Source: Reticulitermes speratus
Lineage: Eukaryota; Arthropoda; Insecta; Blattodea; Rhinotermitidae
DNA length: 64,000 bases
Assembly: GCA_021186555.1 (NCBI GenBank)
Contig: JAJKFL010000039.1
Span: 17,650,733-17,714,732 of the forward strand
Direction: 5' to 3'
The translations under genes and the position numbers were made by a program. This document shows, one piece after another, positions 31,851 to 44,479 of the stretch (its first letter is position 1; each line of letters starts with the position of its first letter). Under the pieces are notes generated by a model. The model searched no databases and was not told where the DNA came from. It saw only the letters and a list, made by a program, of their open reading frames with translations.

Positions 31851-32221
31851 TAAATAACACACTCAGACGAAAGACAGAAAGGGAAAAAGAAAATAAGTAT
31901 TAAAGGAAGCGTGAGAGACAGGTGAAAGAAAAGAAGAAAGAACTCATTTTTTACCATTTTTGGCAGGAATATTCCTTTTCAGGTGAATGTCATGAAAAAT
32001 TAGTGTGAACAGAACGCTATAATTATTGATGCAGTCTATCTTCTCGTACTTTATTGTGATAACTTCCAATTTTTATATTAATTTCTATTTGATTACAATT
32101 TATTTATTTTTATTCAACAACCGAAGTTAGGCCTACGCAGCGTCATGTGAGAGTGAAAACGGACATGAATGACGAGTCAGTCGCGGTATATTTGAAAAAA
32201 AAAACTATTCCGATAATCATC
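31851..32221. other. No gene seen
   Basis: AT- and purine-rich DNA with nothing recognised. Confidence 0.5.
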
Positions 32222-32335
32222 TGGCTAAGGTGAGGAAGACCGTAAAAACGTATCTGCCTGGATAGATGGCAATACAACCAAGATTCGAACGCGGGACCTC
32301 TCGAATGCGAAGTAATACATCGTGATGCCGCCTTT
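32222..32335 (-). repeat. SINE family C fragment
   Basis: GTGAGGAAGACCGTAAAAACG, then CAAGATTCGAACGCGGGACC (B-box complement GTTCGAATC) and TCGAATGCGAAG, matching 13550-13690 in layout. Confidence 0.5.
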
Positions 32336-32839
32336 TAATTCGAAAACAAAGGCTTAATAAATATGTGGATAGGAACAAACAGGGTACTGTTCTCTACTCA
32401 GGAGTCAAACTTTGACCTTGACAGCGTGGTTGACTGTGTCTTATCGCCGAGCGACGTTTGTAGAGAAAGTATGTAGATCATGACAAAAAAAAAAGGTAAA
32501 TCTTTATTACTTTCGAATGGCCGCCATTAGTTAAGTATTCAGTTTATAACAAGCCTAGAGTCAAATTTATTCACAGCTCTAACCAAACAGAACACAGCAA
32601 AAAATTATATGCCGCATAATAAAATTAACTCACCCTCACAAGACACGACTGCACTTCAGCCCAATGTAGTTTAACTCTAATACATCTGTTACTGGTCATA
32701 AACGTCTAACGGTCTGGCTTTCCCCTGCGAAACCAAAGCCAAGTTCAAAATCGTACTCGTGAGTAACCAACATTTACAGAGTTGAATTCGAAATGGTACC
32801 TGACTCGTGACACAGGAAAACAGCCGGCGTCACGGTGCA
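32336..32839. other. No gene seen
   Basis: AT-rich DNA with no recognised feature. Confidence 0.5.
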
Positions 32840-33377
32840 CAACCAAGAACTCCATGCAGAAGTCTGTTTAAAAAATTAGAGATTTTACCTATTCCATGTC
32901 CATATATTTTTTTCATTAATGACCTTTATTTTAAACAATCAAGAAAATGTTCAAACAAATTCATCTATACACAGTATAGACACCAGGCCTATCATGTTTT
33001 CAAAATAGTACATTCTATGCCGGTATCAGAATTTTCAACAGACTCCCTCTGAGTCTCATAAGTCTTAAGAATGAAAAGACAAAATTTAAAGTAGCATTAA
33101 GCAAATACTTGAATACACACTCCTTTTACTCAGTAGATTAATTTTTTATGTATAAAGATGGTTCATAGTGAGGTATGTAACACGTTTATAGTGTTTTAGT
33201 TTATAGTGTTCAAATGTAAAATTCTGTAGTCTGTATAGCTGTATATTTGTATATTATGACTTATTGCACAACCAGTTGTCACTTCGACAGACTCATGGAT
33301 CCATGGAATGTATGTATGTATGTATGTATGTATGTATGTATGTATGTATGTATGTATGTATGTATGTATGTGTGTAT
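32840..33377 (+). mobile_element. LINE 3' end with (TGTA)n tail
   Basis: The plus-strand frame reads FKKLEILPIPCPYIFFINDL, then IYTQYRHQAYHVF, then decayed text that still gives an NTxIHTPFT...-like piece. This is the post-RT C-terminus (LxILPLPxxYI...TRxxxxL) of another insect LINE family. The 3' UTR ends CATGGATCCATGGAATG and runs straight into a pure (TGTA)n tract at 33307-33372, apparently the element's own tail. Confidence 0.65.
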
Positions 33378-33559
33378 GTATATTTGCTCACAGGCGCTAA
33401 GGAACACCATTTCACGGCCAAGATTTTTCATGTTACTCGTATATGACTAGTCTAATGATAACATAATTAGTAAGGTCCTTATCACGAAATTTTTTTCGTC
33501 TGACCTCTTCTACCTACTCATTGTAGATGTAGAGGGCTATTGTTGTATCTAATCACACT
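33378..33559. other. No gene seen
   Basis: Short spacer. Confidence 0.5.
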
Positions 33560-33564
33560 CAATG

Positions 33565-33622
33565 ACACGCTCACACATGCACACACACACACACATACAC
33601 ACACGCGCGCGCGCGCGCGCAC
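33565..33622. repeat. (AC)n/(GC)n microsatellite
   Basis: AC dinucleotides passing into about nine CG/GC repeats (33604-33620), which could adopt Z-DNA. Confidence 0.9.
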
Positions 33623-33797
33623 GATAGGACTCCCCTGGACGAGGGGTCGGCCTGTCGCAGAGGCCTCTACCTGTACAACACACAACATTTACAAGAGACA
33701 AACATCCATGCCTCCGGTGGGATTCGAACCCGCAATTCCAGTAAGTAAGCGGCCGCAGATCTACGACTTAGACTGCGCGGCCACCGGGATCGGCACG
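33623..33797 (-). mobile_element. tRNA-headed SINE (family D)
   Basis: On the minus strand: GCCGATCCCGGTGGCCGCGC with A-box-like TGGCCGCGCAGTC, then GCGGGTTCGAATCCCACCGG (B box GGTTCGAATCC), and a body with GAGGCCTCTGCGACAGG. Not a tRNA gene: no acceptor stem or anticodon arm closes. Confidence 0.65.
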
Positions 33798-34264
33798 AAA
33801 TATTTACTATAGCAAAATAAATTCGATGTGACAGTTGAGTACATGGTTTTCGGCGGGGGTATTTTTGATATCTATCATCACACTGCGTATAAGGTGATTC
33901 TTCCACCTCTTCTATGCCGTAAATCAAGCAGTGAATGTTATTTCCGTTCTATAAAGACGGCCAGAGCTGTCGACTTTGCATGATTCAGAGCAGATTCATG
34001 TAGAGGTAAGCTTACAGTATTGGATAGGTATTTTCGAATCTCAGCCGGACTACTGTCTGTTTTGAAGGAGTTTTCTAGCGGTTTCCGTCGGTCTGTCCAG
34101 ACGAATTCTGCGACGGCTCCTTCAGACAGGCCACGAGTGCTTTCCCAACACTTAGTTCTGTCACTCATTATAATCTTCGCACCTTCTTCCTTAGCAGTTG
34201 AAAATAAATCACTGCTGTCCAGTATTTGTTGGACAAAGATAGCTCCTGACCTGCTCAATAAATT
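33798..34264. other. Unassigned open frame region
   Basis: A 129-codon minus frame (33938-34327) starts inside LINE remnant sequence in a frame other than the LINE's, and shows no known domain. It may be LINE 3' UTR or host DNA. Confidence 0.35.
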
Positions 34265-34660
34265 ACATAGCTTTTGTGGAATCCGAAATTTTATACCGTG
34301 TTTACGAAGGCTTACCATTAGTTCCAATCCTGAGCCAGTTCAATCTAATCTATAATCTTACACAATCTTTTTCTGGGATTCCCATCCATGTCTAGTGGCC
34401 TCGTCCTTTCGGTGTGTCTGACTAAAATTTTATATGCATTTTTTATTACCCCATACGTGTTACATGTCCGCCTAAGTTATCTTCCTTGATTTAATCGGCC
34501 TAAATTATGAGGTACAGAGTACAAATTATGAAGTCCCGAATGTGTAATTTTCTCTGTGCCCTTGTTATTTCTTTTTCTTAGATCCAAATATTCTCTTCAG
34601 TGCCCTGTTCCTCAACACCCTCAATCTTATGCTCTTCCTTTCACACCCATATTAAATAAC
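34265..34660 (-). mobile_element. LINE RT C-terminal remnant
   Basis: The minus-strand translation shows HNLYSVPHNLGRLNQGR, TCNTYGVIKNAYKILV, IIDxIELAQDWNxW and AFVNTVxNFGFHKSY, parallel to the YSSPNIIRxxKSRRLRWAGHVARM...AYRxLVG...[19 protein letters not shown] segment of the main LINE family. Several stops and frameshifts. Confidence 0.7.
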
Positions 34661-36285
34661 AAGACAAAAGTTTTATTGGCTTATAGCCTGTGTTAATTGT
34701 GGTTTTTTCGTAGGAGACAAGAAAACATAATTTTGTGAACCGAATACCTGTTTCCGAATTTAAGAGATCTTAATTCAACATGAATATATTTTGTACTTGT
34801 TGTTTTCAACCCCAAATTCTTCAACTGCGTGACACTTTTAACTTATTTCTTATACTTTGGTCTTGTCCGCGAAATCATTTACGTCCTTGTCCAATAGACC
34901 ACATTTCCGCCTCACCCAACAACATTCGAACAGCACGATAACTTTTCATGTAAGTGAACAGCAATCTATTTAGATGCCGTTCCTTTGTGTACTTTATAAT
35001 TCCGTGCGATGTGAACACCACGGCTTTGCGAGCTTATGAGGTGAGGGAAACACTGTCACTTGATGTGGAGTAATACGTGAAACTCTTATAAAGCAGCTAC
35101 TGTACTTCGTAGGATATAACAGAGCTGCATTTTGACTTACGGTATGAAGGCGGTACTTCGTACTGTTAGAGCTAGGTATGAGACACTTTGACTGAAGATG
35201 GATCATAGGCATCTACAGATTTTGTATGTTAAGAATTATAAGCATGTTGACGGCGTCTAACTGTGAAGTCACAAATTTAATAACAGTCAACTCTGTAGAC
35301 CCTACTATTAGGAAGTATGTACAGAACAGATCGCTTAATTTTGCATTTATTTCTTATAGTCTACAATGAAGTATGTGAATTGATATCGGCATAAATTATT
35401 CCCAGTACTTTTTGTTTCCACATGGAAAAGTACCAGTGTGCAGTTGTGAGAAAGCGCGGAAGATTTAATGTTTTTAATGTTTGTTTACAGAAACGAAGTA
35501 ACGTACACGTGTATAAGTTAAAATGGAACTTTACCCTAAATTAAATTTCGTTTGTTCTGTAACTTAATAACATATTTTAATTTCATTTTATTCTTTTATT
35601 TTTCATGGCTTAAAAAAAGCGTTGGTGTGAAATACCGTTGAGTACCGCCAGAAATCCAGTTTTGAAACCCCTTCTACCCTGAATTAAATTTAGAAAGTAT
35701 GTCTTCGTTTGTTTATGTGCCCCAGTTTTAGTTAATAACGCTTGCTGATGCAGACCGCAAATCTCATTATCCTGCCAAGAGATGGCAGAATATAATTGCA
35801 CCGATAACAGCAATCACCAAAGATAATCGGAGTAGAAAGAACTGACAATTTTAAGCAGAAAACCTCATTCGCAGCATGCAGAATTAACATGCATTCCCGT
35901 GTAGATGACAGCACACAGAACAGCTTTGTATAACACCAACGGAATAAACGTTACTAACCGAAAGCGGTGCCATCTGAGCAGTAGAATGCAGTTATGAGCT
36001 GGTAGGGTCTTCTACAGTAACGAGAATATGACTACGTTGCCCGGCGCCTGTTCTTCCCGTGTTGATAAAGCTACAAGTGGACAAAAAATGATAACACCGC
36101 GCCGACCAAGAGCGGTTTGACAAGCAGCTGTGCAATTGTCTCAATGAAAATTGGCAAAGGGATGACACGTGACGCTGAGGTTTATCTGCATGAGTAGCCG
36201 TTGATCACCATGACCCTAAAAAAGGTGAGAGGTTGAGTAAGGCAAAGAGAAGTTAGGCCGGCTACCGCTAATCTGCGAGCAATAA
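34661..36285. other. No gene recognised
   Basis: 1.6 kb of AT-rich DNA without domain-bearing frames, tandem repeats or recognised elements. Confidence 0.45.
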
Positions 36286-36680
36286 ACTGTGCCGTTTCTC
36301 ACTCTCTCCATTCGACCTTGGGCTTGTACCGCCTTTTCCTGTGACAATGACATCATAACTGCGAAATAGTGACGTCACAACTACTATGCCTGTGTCATTG
36401 TCCAAGAAAAACGTTTGTTTGCCGTGTTGTTGATTCTTTCTTCTTCTTTAATCGTCGTCCTTCACTTGTTGGTCATTATTTTGATTTCGTTTTATTTCAG
36501 AGTTACTTTCGCCTTTATTCGCGCTGCGCACTGCTCCCATCCATACGATACTGGGACTGCGCGACTGAACGGTAGAACTCGGTACCCATGTGTAGTCCGA
36601 AGCGCTGGGTTTGCGCACTGTTCTACTAGCAACTGGCAGCGGCCTAGCGAGCAACCAGCATTGGAAGCGGCTCCACAATC
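36286..36680 (+). promoter_or_regulatory. Possible promoter / 5' UTR of the gene starting at 36681
   Basis: TGACGTCA (CRE consensus) at 36370-36377 with TGACATCA just before it, a pyrimidine tract ending TTTTATTTCAG at 36500 (possible 5' UTR acceptor), then GC-rich DNA 36530-36680 with several GCGCAC words. An in-frame TAG at 36645-36647 precedes the ATG. No TATA box stands out. Confidence 0.35.
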
Positions 36681-36761
36681 ATGCTGGACATCGTGACAAA
36701 GGAGATGCCGACGCCAGATGACTGGACGCGGATAAAAATAACGTCCGGCGTGGGATATAAG
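36681..36761 (+). CDS. Candidate first coding exon, unknown protein
   Basis: ATG in good context (CACAATCATGC) opens 27 codons, beginning MLDIVTKEMPTPDDW and ending GVGYK, then a strong donor GTAAGAAGG at 36762 in phase 0. An in-frame stop 34 bases upstream fixes this ATG as the first. Base composition is GC-richer than the surroundings, and a CRE-like site lies about 300 bp upstream. I do not recognise the protein family from these residues. No second exon was found in the remaining 27 kb, which would have to be a long first intron. Could be a chance ORF, but start context, upstream stop, composition and donor agree. Confidence 0.45.
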
Positions 36762-39700
36762 GTAAGAAGGCCAGCATTACAGTCTACGAAATGCCATGTT
36801 TACTTACACTAGTGAGAAGTATTAATTTTGAGGTTGGTAATACGTAGACTATCACCTTCATTTCGTATTATGTATACTAATGCCACGTGATAAGAAAGTG
36901 AAAGTGCTGTTGTACTAACATGTATCAGCTGCTCCTATTGAATATTCAATCCGTCGTTTGCCGTTACAGTGCATTGTACATAATTTAGTGTAATAACTGA
37001 AGATGCCTAGTGACAGTGTTGTGCCTCGGTGGCTCATTCGATGCAAAGGTAATTGTTGGGATGAGAGGGTAGGCACGTGGTGTAGTGACCTTGCAGCTGG
37101 CATTCCCCCTGTACACCTCAGGGCCACTGAGCTCTGACCCACTTGGAATCCCGCCAGGGCCAAAGGCCTTCCATAGTGCATGGCGCGTGTGTCTGTATGC
37201 ATGTTGTGGGTCAAGTAGAAATTGTTTCGAAAATGAAAGCTGTAAACGTTTTTGTGCTATAGGAGCTGAGGGCCGAGAGGTATATGTTTTATCTGTGAGA
37301 CGTGTATGAAATGAGAAGTGTCCGTTACAAAACAATTAGTTGTTGAACGTAGTGATGCTGATTGAAGAAAAAAGTGGAAGTTTTAACTAGCCTATAAAGT
37401 TAACGTGACAGAGTGAAGTCAAATGTGCGAAGTATGTAAAAAGCGAGTAATATGGTACAAAATTCGAAATGTGTGACATACTGCACGACATCAAGGGATG
37501 GAGAAGGAAGGTGGCATTCAGTTTTTGGGTTGATAATCGTTTTCACGAAACAAAAAAGAGCGCGAAACGGTGCTAATTTTCATTGTTGCCGCTTGGAGCA
37601 GCACGAGGTTTTTGAAGCGTGGCTCCAAATTGTTTCAGCGGACAAATTTGGAACTTTAATGATAACTCGTGGTTGGGAAATGCTTTATTGAAGCAGCAAC
37701 TAATGTTCCCGATTTGTACCGTATGTTAAATGTCGATGCCATTGTCCTCTGACTAGTTTGACTAGTTTATATGTGGAAGTTGTGCCAGTGTGTAAGAATT
37801 TTCCGATAAACTTTTCAGTTTGCATGTTGCAGAAAGCACCGAATTAATATGTGAGAGTGGGGTGTCAAATTTCCGTAACTACTCATATTATCCCCCTCTC
37901 CCGAATTTTAAGATACTTGTGCTGTACGTTTCACTTTAAAATGTCCACAGCTGTAACATACGAGGAAATAGTGGTTGCACAGACGCAAATTTCTACCTTA
38001 CTGGCACGCCGTTTACTACTACAAGGTGTAGTGCGACAAACAAGTAGTGTGTGTCGAACAACGGAGCCAAGTATACAGACAACTAATTTTTTGTATTAAT
38101 TCACGAATGGCATGTTATAATTCCTGTGATTTTGGCGATCATTTGGCATGTGTGTTGACACATAGTCATACCTTTAATTGGGTAAAGTACGGTTGTCAAA
38201 ATTTAGTGATTTTAATTGGACAGGAGTTCTGAGGAGCAGCTTACATTCCTAGTGCCAGCGATCCAGTTCTGTCTTATGTTATTGTGTTATTTTATTGTAG
38301 TGAACATTTTATTGAAATAATGCATACATTTTGCACAGGGTTCTGATTATATGACGCTGCTTAAACCTTGCGTACGCGCTGAACTAGGCGAGACCGGTTC
38401 GCTTTAACAACCATGTTCACACTGTCATTATATGAAAACCCCGTATCATTTAAATTGTTGGAAATAACCTATAGGTGTCATATCGCGCCGATTTTATAAT
38501 TGTTGATGTTTACAATTCATTGTATTTTGTATGGGTATGAGTATGATGTATGCCCGCATGAAACTTTAAGTTAGTTCATTACCGCTATTAAATCGAAAGC
38601 TGAAGAGAATTTTTCGCACTGCCGCCGTTGTGTTATTTAACGTTTTAACGTAATATTACGTTAACAGAAGTCACACTTCGATTCAGGGCAATTCATGTGG
38701 GATTTGTGATTGCACGTTTGTCCAAGGTCTGTATTGGGCCCCAGAAGTGAGTAGCGCTGTCGCCTCATAACTTCGCGCGCTTCCGCCATGTTGTTAGTAG
38801 AAACGTAAAAACTACAGCGATGGGGTATTTTTCAGTGGCATAGTATTCGCACAGTTTCGTGAAAGAAACAGAATTTTCGATTACGCACAGATTAAGATGA
38901 TGTCATAAGCCTAGTTTTTTTGTTAGGTGGGAAAGGAGGCTATCAGTGTTTTGATAGCAAGATATTCTTTACGGGCTGTTGCTAGATCAGGTTTAAAAAG
39001 AGGGTAGGTGAAGTTTGTGCACGTATCGGAATGCGCGACTGTATTTTGGTTTACTTGCCTTACTTAAAAGGACCAAGGAGTTCTAAACACTACTCTAAGC
39101 TTACTGTTGTGTTCTTAGGTTCTTGTTTTACGTAAAGGTAAAGGTCAAGTTGCCTCCTTCCACGAAATGAAGGTGCATGGGATAGTGGAGGTACAACACC
39201 ACGCATTCACGTATGAAGAACTTCATACTTAATTTCAGATTCTGTATACGGTAAATGTGTTCGTTGAAACCCCAGCATCGTCATGTTTGTAAATGTTGAA
39301 TTACAGTATTTCACAAATAAACGTGCAGGTATGTGGATATCTGGCCTGGTGCAAAATTTCATTCAGTGACCCATTAGTTACCACTATCAAATCAAATCGA
39401 TGTACCGCTGCCATGTTTTTTTAGATTCCACAGAAATAGGTACCTGAACACAACGGCGTATTCAAATTATATTACAATACGTCATTTAATAGTTTTTTAG
39501 TAGTGGCGCTCCGGCGTGACGTGTTTGTGCTTCCGTCGTGATATTGTTACTGCTTGTAAAAATTTTCAAAGTACACTCTGTCCAATGGCATTATTTTTAT
39601 ACCACAATTCGACAAAATTGCTGGTACGAAAACAGACATACACGTTCACACACACACACATGTCCATACAGTATTATCTCAGATACCTACGTTTGCACCC

Positions 39701-40572
39701 CACCTCCTAAAAGGGTAAGAAGTAAGTTTTTGAAGTCACTGTATTTGTTCGTGCATGCCTGCGCGCTCGCGTTTTCCCCTCACCCGCTTTTCAACTTTGA
39801 ACCATGTGGCCGAGTTTCACGAAACTTGGTACTGACATTATCCCATTGGAGGACACCCCAACGCCTATTTGTTTCCTGCTGCCATTTAAAAAGAAATATG
39901 GCGGACACGTGTACTTAAAGTGGGGGCGATACTAGTGTCACTTCTAGGGCCTGAAATTTTGTATTGTGAATATACGTTGGAAAAAATGCAACTTTCGTTG
40001 ATGGAATGTTTTAGCAAAATGTAAAGTTACAAGTTGGTCGCCGAGCGAAAATTTTCTTCAGAATTATGATGGCGAGAACCTGGCTGCTCAAGTGAACAGA
40101 CGTGGACTGGTTCAACGCTTACGCACCGTCGTATGATGAAAAGCGTGCACTACATAAAATAAGATGGCGACGTACGAAATCCTTTAGATTCCGGTTTCAT
40201 GGCGTTAGCGATTGAACCACTAGATTGTGAGTTTGATGCGGAGTTAGTTTATTAACCTCCTGGCACATTATAGTATAAGAAATGCTGTTTGTAAGTCACG
40301 AATTACATGCATGAAAACGATGCGACCCGGAGGTTATATTCCAAAAGCGTGGGTCATTGTTTTATCAGGCCAATATCGTTCCTCACTGCTTACCGCTATT
40401 CCAACGCGCTTGTGGTCCGACAATTCAGCAGGTACGGTTTACGCGATAAGCGACCAGACAGGAAGTGACAAACGATGTTGGTTAGATACAATAAGGTTCC
40501 TGTGTATACTTCAGTAATATGTTTTCATATAATAAAATTAAACAGCAGTAACAATATTTACTAGTAATAATT
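36762..40572. other. Possible first intron, with small repeat fragments
   Basis: No exon recognised. Fragments: a SINE-like head GTGCCTCGGTGGCTCATTCG at about 37020; a reversed SINE-B tail at about 38622-38645 (GTTATTTAACG) and a SINE-B body piece CAATTCATGTGGGATTTGTG at 38690-38710; and a SINE-A-like end AAAGGTAAAGGTCAAG with GTGGAGGTACAACACC at 39135-39225. Remaining frames have no domain. Confidence 0.4.
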
Positions 40573-40732
40573 ATATAGCCCAGCCCTGAGGCCCACCCAG
40601 CCTCCTGTACAACGGGTACTGGGTGCGTTTCCCGGGGTTAAAACGGCCGGAGCGTAGTGCCGAGTTTAAGGAAAGAGTATAGCTATTCATCTACTCCCCC
40701 TCTGGGCCTTTATGTCCTGTTCTATGGTTTTT
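40573..40732 (+). repeat. SINE family A, interrupted by SINE B
   Basis: CAGCCCTGAGGCCCACCCAG, TCCTGTACAACGGGTACTGG, CGGCCGGAGCG and TCTACTCCCCCTCTGGGCC in the order of 60690-60949. The expected tail (GGTGAACTTTACC) is displaced to after 40980 by the SINE B insertion. Confidence 0.75.
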
Positions 40733-40980
40733 TTAAGTGCCCCGCAGCAGATGCTACGGACGCATTGTGCAACCCTGTGATGAAGATGATAGCTTTTTCG
40801 TTTTTCCAAATAATGGAGTACCGGTGGAATGAAATTGACAGGGGAAACCCGACATCTCGGAGAATAACCTGCCCCAGTGCCACTTTGTCCACCACAAATC
40901 CCACATGGACCGACCCGGGATCTAACCCGGACCTCCGGGGTGAGAGGCCGGCGACTAACCGCCTGAGCCATGGCACGGCC
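40733..40980 (-). mobile_element. SINE family B nested in SINE A
   Basis: On the plus strand: CCCCGCAGCAGATGCTACGG, GGAATGAAATTGACAGGGG, CACCACAAATCCCACATGG, GACCCGGGATCTAACCCGG (B-box complement with one change) and CTGAGCCATGGCACGGCC. The head is on the right, so it points left. A T-rich tail sits at its left end against SINE A. Confidence 0.88.
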
Positions 40981-43900
40981 TTTACGTTTACCTTAGTAAG
41001 AAGTATATAGGCACAGAAATCTCTGCATTAGGCAATCAGGCTTATCTGTTCCTTTCGGAACTCGTGTTAACGCAGAGTCCTCCTTTCTTTCAGGTAGTGG
41101 TAGTTGTCATCGGTTGCTCGTCTTTTGATTTTGAAAGATTTGTTTTATGTTGTTGCGACTTGTGTTGACGATAGGGAGTGTAACCGGTGCCATTAATGCT
41201 AGTAATTTCTGCTTGGAAGAGTTACAATGTTGCCATGCCATGTATGTCTGAATGTGTGCTTCAGCGCAACGACGTAGTTTGTTTCGGTTTCAGTGTACTC
41301 GTATTTCTGCTTAAATATCAGCGTTCCTGTCACTAGCCCAGTGTTCTGAACCGGTACGTAACGTTTGTTATTAGATTTTTGTTATTGTAACGCATTATGC
41401 AAGAACTGGAGGAGAGTGGACATCTTGTGTTGAAGGATGTGTTCGTTTTGCTTTGAAGGTGAATGCTGCTATCTTCACATATATTATTTGTGTAATTATA
41501 TATAGAAAGGTGCGATGTGTAGGGCATGTAGAAGGTCTTGGAGTATACAACGGGATAATAACTGAAATGTAACTTGGACGAATAAAGTGCAACTGAGGAA
41601 TCCAGTGATGGCCTTTGGTGGACCCTTCAATGTGTTTACCGAAATTCGTGACATTGTGAGCTTTGTACAGTTACCTTTATCGCATGAAACACAAGTTGTT
41701 ATGTTCAATTTAGAATTTCCGAAGTATCTGCGTATTGTTTATTTACAGTTCATGTGCTTTTTTTGGAAACTTTAATTTTTGTGGCTCCCGTGTGTGTTCC
41801 GAAATATCATTTCTCACGGAATCTTTGCAGATACACACCGAACATGTCCTGCATCAGAACACCGTAGAAGAGTTTAACTCCTGCATAACTGTGTTAATGA
41901 TTTCATTGTTCGCGTTTCTGACGTTGAATTTCTGTTCGTCTTTGTCTGCCATCCTTTTCTAGTTCGCGCTATTGATCCATCTGGTTTGGCCCATCTACGC
42001 ATGCGTGGTGTTGGAACAGATCCCAAGCTGTGACGTCACTCACGCAACATCCATTCTAGGAAAAGCGGCGTCAGTGCCACGTAGTAAAGTGACCGGCACC
42101 GAAGTTGTAGCCGGGGGGCTGATATGCGGACTGAAAACGTAATTGTAACGTTGCCAGATGGGTACCATTGGGTAACACGGAGACACGTGCGCTTGGTTGG
42201 AAATTCATTCTTCAGAAGGTATTACGCGTAGGATTATATAAATATTATCCCATCCCGGACGTCGTACCAGCAACTGTTAAATTTGAAGTCCTCAATTCCA
42301 AAGGAAGACACGAAGAATACCTGATAGCACAAATGGGTTAGTGGTATTTGTTTTTTGTACAGGGCATCCCACTGATATTTTGCCTGATCACGGCAGCTGC
42401 CGCAGGAACTTTGTCGCATACGAAGCCTGCATGTGCCGGGAATATAGAGCCTGATTTTCCTGTGCAAATCATCTTACCTTGTTTTGCAGAAGAGTCCCCG
42501 AGTGCTGACCTCAGCTTCTGAGTAGGCCTCGCGTTGGCAGAAAATATTTCTTGTCTTGAAATATTAGCAATTGCAGCTCGATTATTGTCCTGTCAGAGCT
42601 TGTAATGGGTGTAGATCATTCACATAAAATGGTTTGCAGTGTTACCCACAAATAATAATCGCATGGATTCATATGTGATCTAAGAGGCCACAGTTCATAA
42701 GTTTTGAGCCGTTCGCCGAATACCGCTTCTAGGGAAACATATTAAGTGACATTGTCCTGCACGAAGCAACCGTACATACTTCTTTCTTTTCACTCTCTGT
42801 AGAATTGTGCCGTAATTGACCTAACCCGGCCGTAGGAATTAATTTTTTTCTTCAAGGAACACTGCCCTTACCACTTTGCACACACTTCCTGCACACCAGA
42901 CAGCGCTGAATCTGTCATTCGATATTTCTGCAGTATTCTGTATGTTATTGTTCTTTTATATGGCGCTATTTACGCGGATTATCTTTTGCAAAACTTTCGG
43001 CGGAATTTTTTCCCGTGACATAGGCTTTGCATAATTATTGCAAGTGAACAATATTTGTTAAACAGAAAACATTTTCTGACAAGCCCAGACCTCTGTATGA
43101 CTCACAACACACGACTGGGCGACCGTCTAAGAATTAAGAGGAAAGACTCGGTTTGGCAAATTGAGCTTCTTTTTCCTTAAGTTCGGGGACATGATTAGTG
43201 GCTCATGGGGGATGTCAGTGTTCGTTCACGGTCAGTCGAAGGTTTCAAAATCATATCCGTTTTCTTTCACGAGATAAGCAGGTAGTTGTCAAGCCCCTCT
43301 AATGGTATATCCGTTTTCGTTCACGGCCATTGTTCATGTTTGCATCCCAGTCAACAGTCTGTAGATGGTAAGTGACAATGGTACATTTATTATTCATGAA
43401 GTGGTATTATTTATTTAAACACACAATAAACTGCACCAAAATAATCTTATCACCAGTGTTGGTGTTCCTTTCCTCTTCCCAGCTTGCACGGTGGCTTGTT
43501 TGCTTGCTTTCTCTGACCTTCACGACCCCAACATCCCCAGTTGCTTGTGATATGGGTTGCCACTCGTGACACTGCTTCTGTCCTCCCTCGCAAGGACCAA
43601 CGTAATCGGTTATAAGTTACATACTTCTCTTTCTGTTTGGGCCAGTTTAAGTGAGATCATCAAAGTTAAAACAGTCATGAGTGATAGTGTGATCGTAGAT
43701 TTTTATCAGTAGCACAAGAGGCAGTCGGTGTTAGGTAATTAATGACTATAAGTTCAACAAGCAGCGTGTAGACAAAGATGGCGTAATCAAGTTGGTGTAT
43801 CGGCAGAGGGATTGTGGAGCTAAGTGTTTTACGGGACCAGACGATGTTATACTGAATTACAACTTGGATCATAACCATGTTGCTGACTTACATAAACTGA

Positions 43901-44035
43901 GCCGTCAAGTAATCTCAAGTGCATGCAAGTGAAAGGCAACTGAAGATTTATCGGACCGGCCTCTGAAAATCATAAAACAACAGGCCATTTCGAGTTATAG
44001 TGAGAATCCCATTACAGGCCTGGACAGACCCTTAG
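40981..44035. other. No gene recognised
   Basis: 3 kb without domain-bearing frames. A third TGACGTCA lies at 42031-42038 in a GC-richer patch. GTTTTCGTTCACGG-type words recur near 43215 and 43310 and (inverted) near 44415, possibly one decayed element. Confidence 0.4.
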
Positions 44036-44039
44036 GCGT

Positions 44040-44236
44040 TCCAGGAGGTTGAGGCTCCCAGATTTCTAGACAATCGGCACATAAAGGTGGTAAGGTCAGC
44101 CCTACACACCGGCCCCAGGGCGATAGTGCGACCGAAACGATTATGTCAAGGAAAAATTCCAATGACACAATCGGGAATCGAACCCGCGACGTTCCGGTTT
44201 GTAGCGTAGTGCCTCAACCAACTGCGCCACCGCGAT
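44040..44236 (-). mobile_element. tRNA-headed SINE (family E)
   Basis: On the minus strand: TATCGCGGTGGCGCAGTTGG (A box TGGCGCAGTTGG), CTACAAACCGGAACG, then GCGGGTTCGATTCCCGATTG (B box GGTTCGATTCC), and a body with ATTGGAATTTTTCCTTGAC. The spacing of the two boxes is tRNA-like, but no full cloverleaf closes. Confidence 0.75.
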
Positions 44237-44475
44237 AAAATGCATGGTACATACAATATAAAATAAGGCTACATTGCTTGATGAAAATTGTCATTTTAGT
44301 ACGTTGTTTTAATAAAGAACTTCTCATTAAATTAAGTCAACTTTATTTCAAACAATCTTCTGCCGAAGATGCATATGACCTTTTTCCTCCCGAAGAGTAG
44401 GCCATTAACCATGAACGAAAACTGACATGCCCAGTGGCATGCTCTGTGGAGGTTCAAAACAAATAAGAGGACATA
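44237..44475. other. No gene seen
   Basis: Short spacer. Confidence 0.5.
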
Positions 44476-44479
44476 CCCT

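Noticed and set aside
33247-33450. Met-Tyr-Val-Cys frames
   Set aside because: Translation of the (TGTA)n tail of a LINE.
33938-34327. 129-codon minus-strand gene
   Set aside because: It begins inside a LINE remnant in a different frame, has no domain and no splice or promoter support.
44040-44236. tRNA gene
   Set aside because: A and B boxes are present but no complete cloverleaf forms and a SINE body follows. The same holds for 23811-24074, 33623-33797 and 49160-49431.
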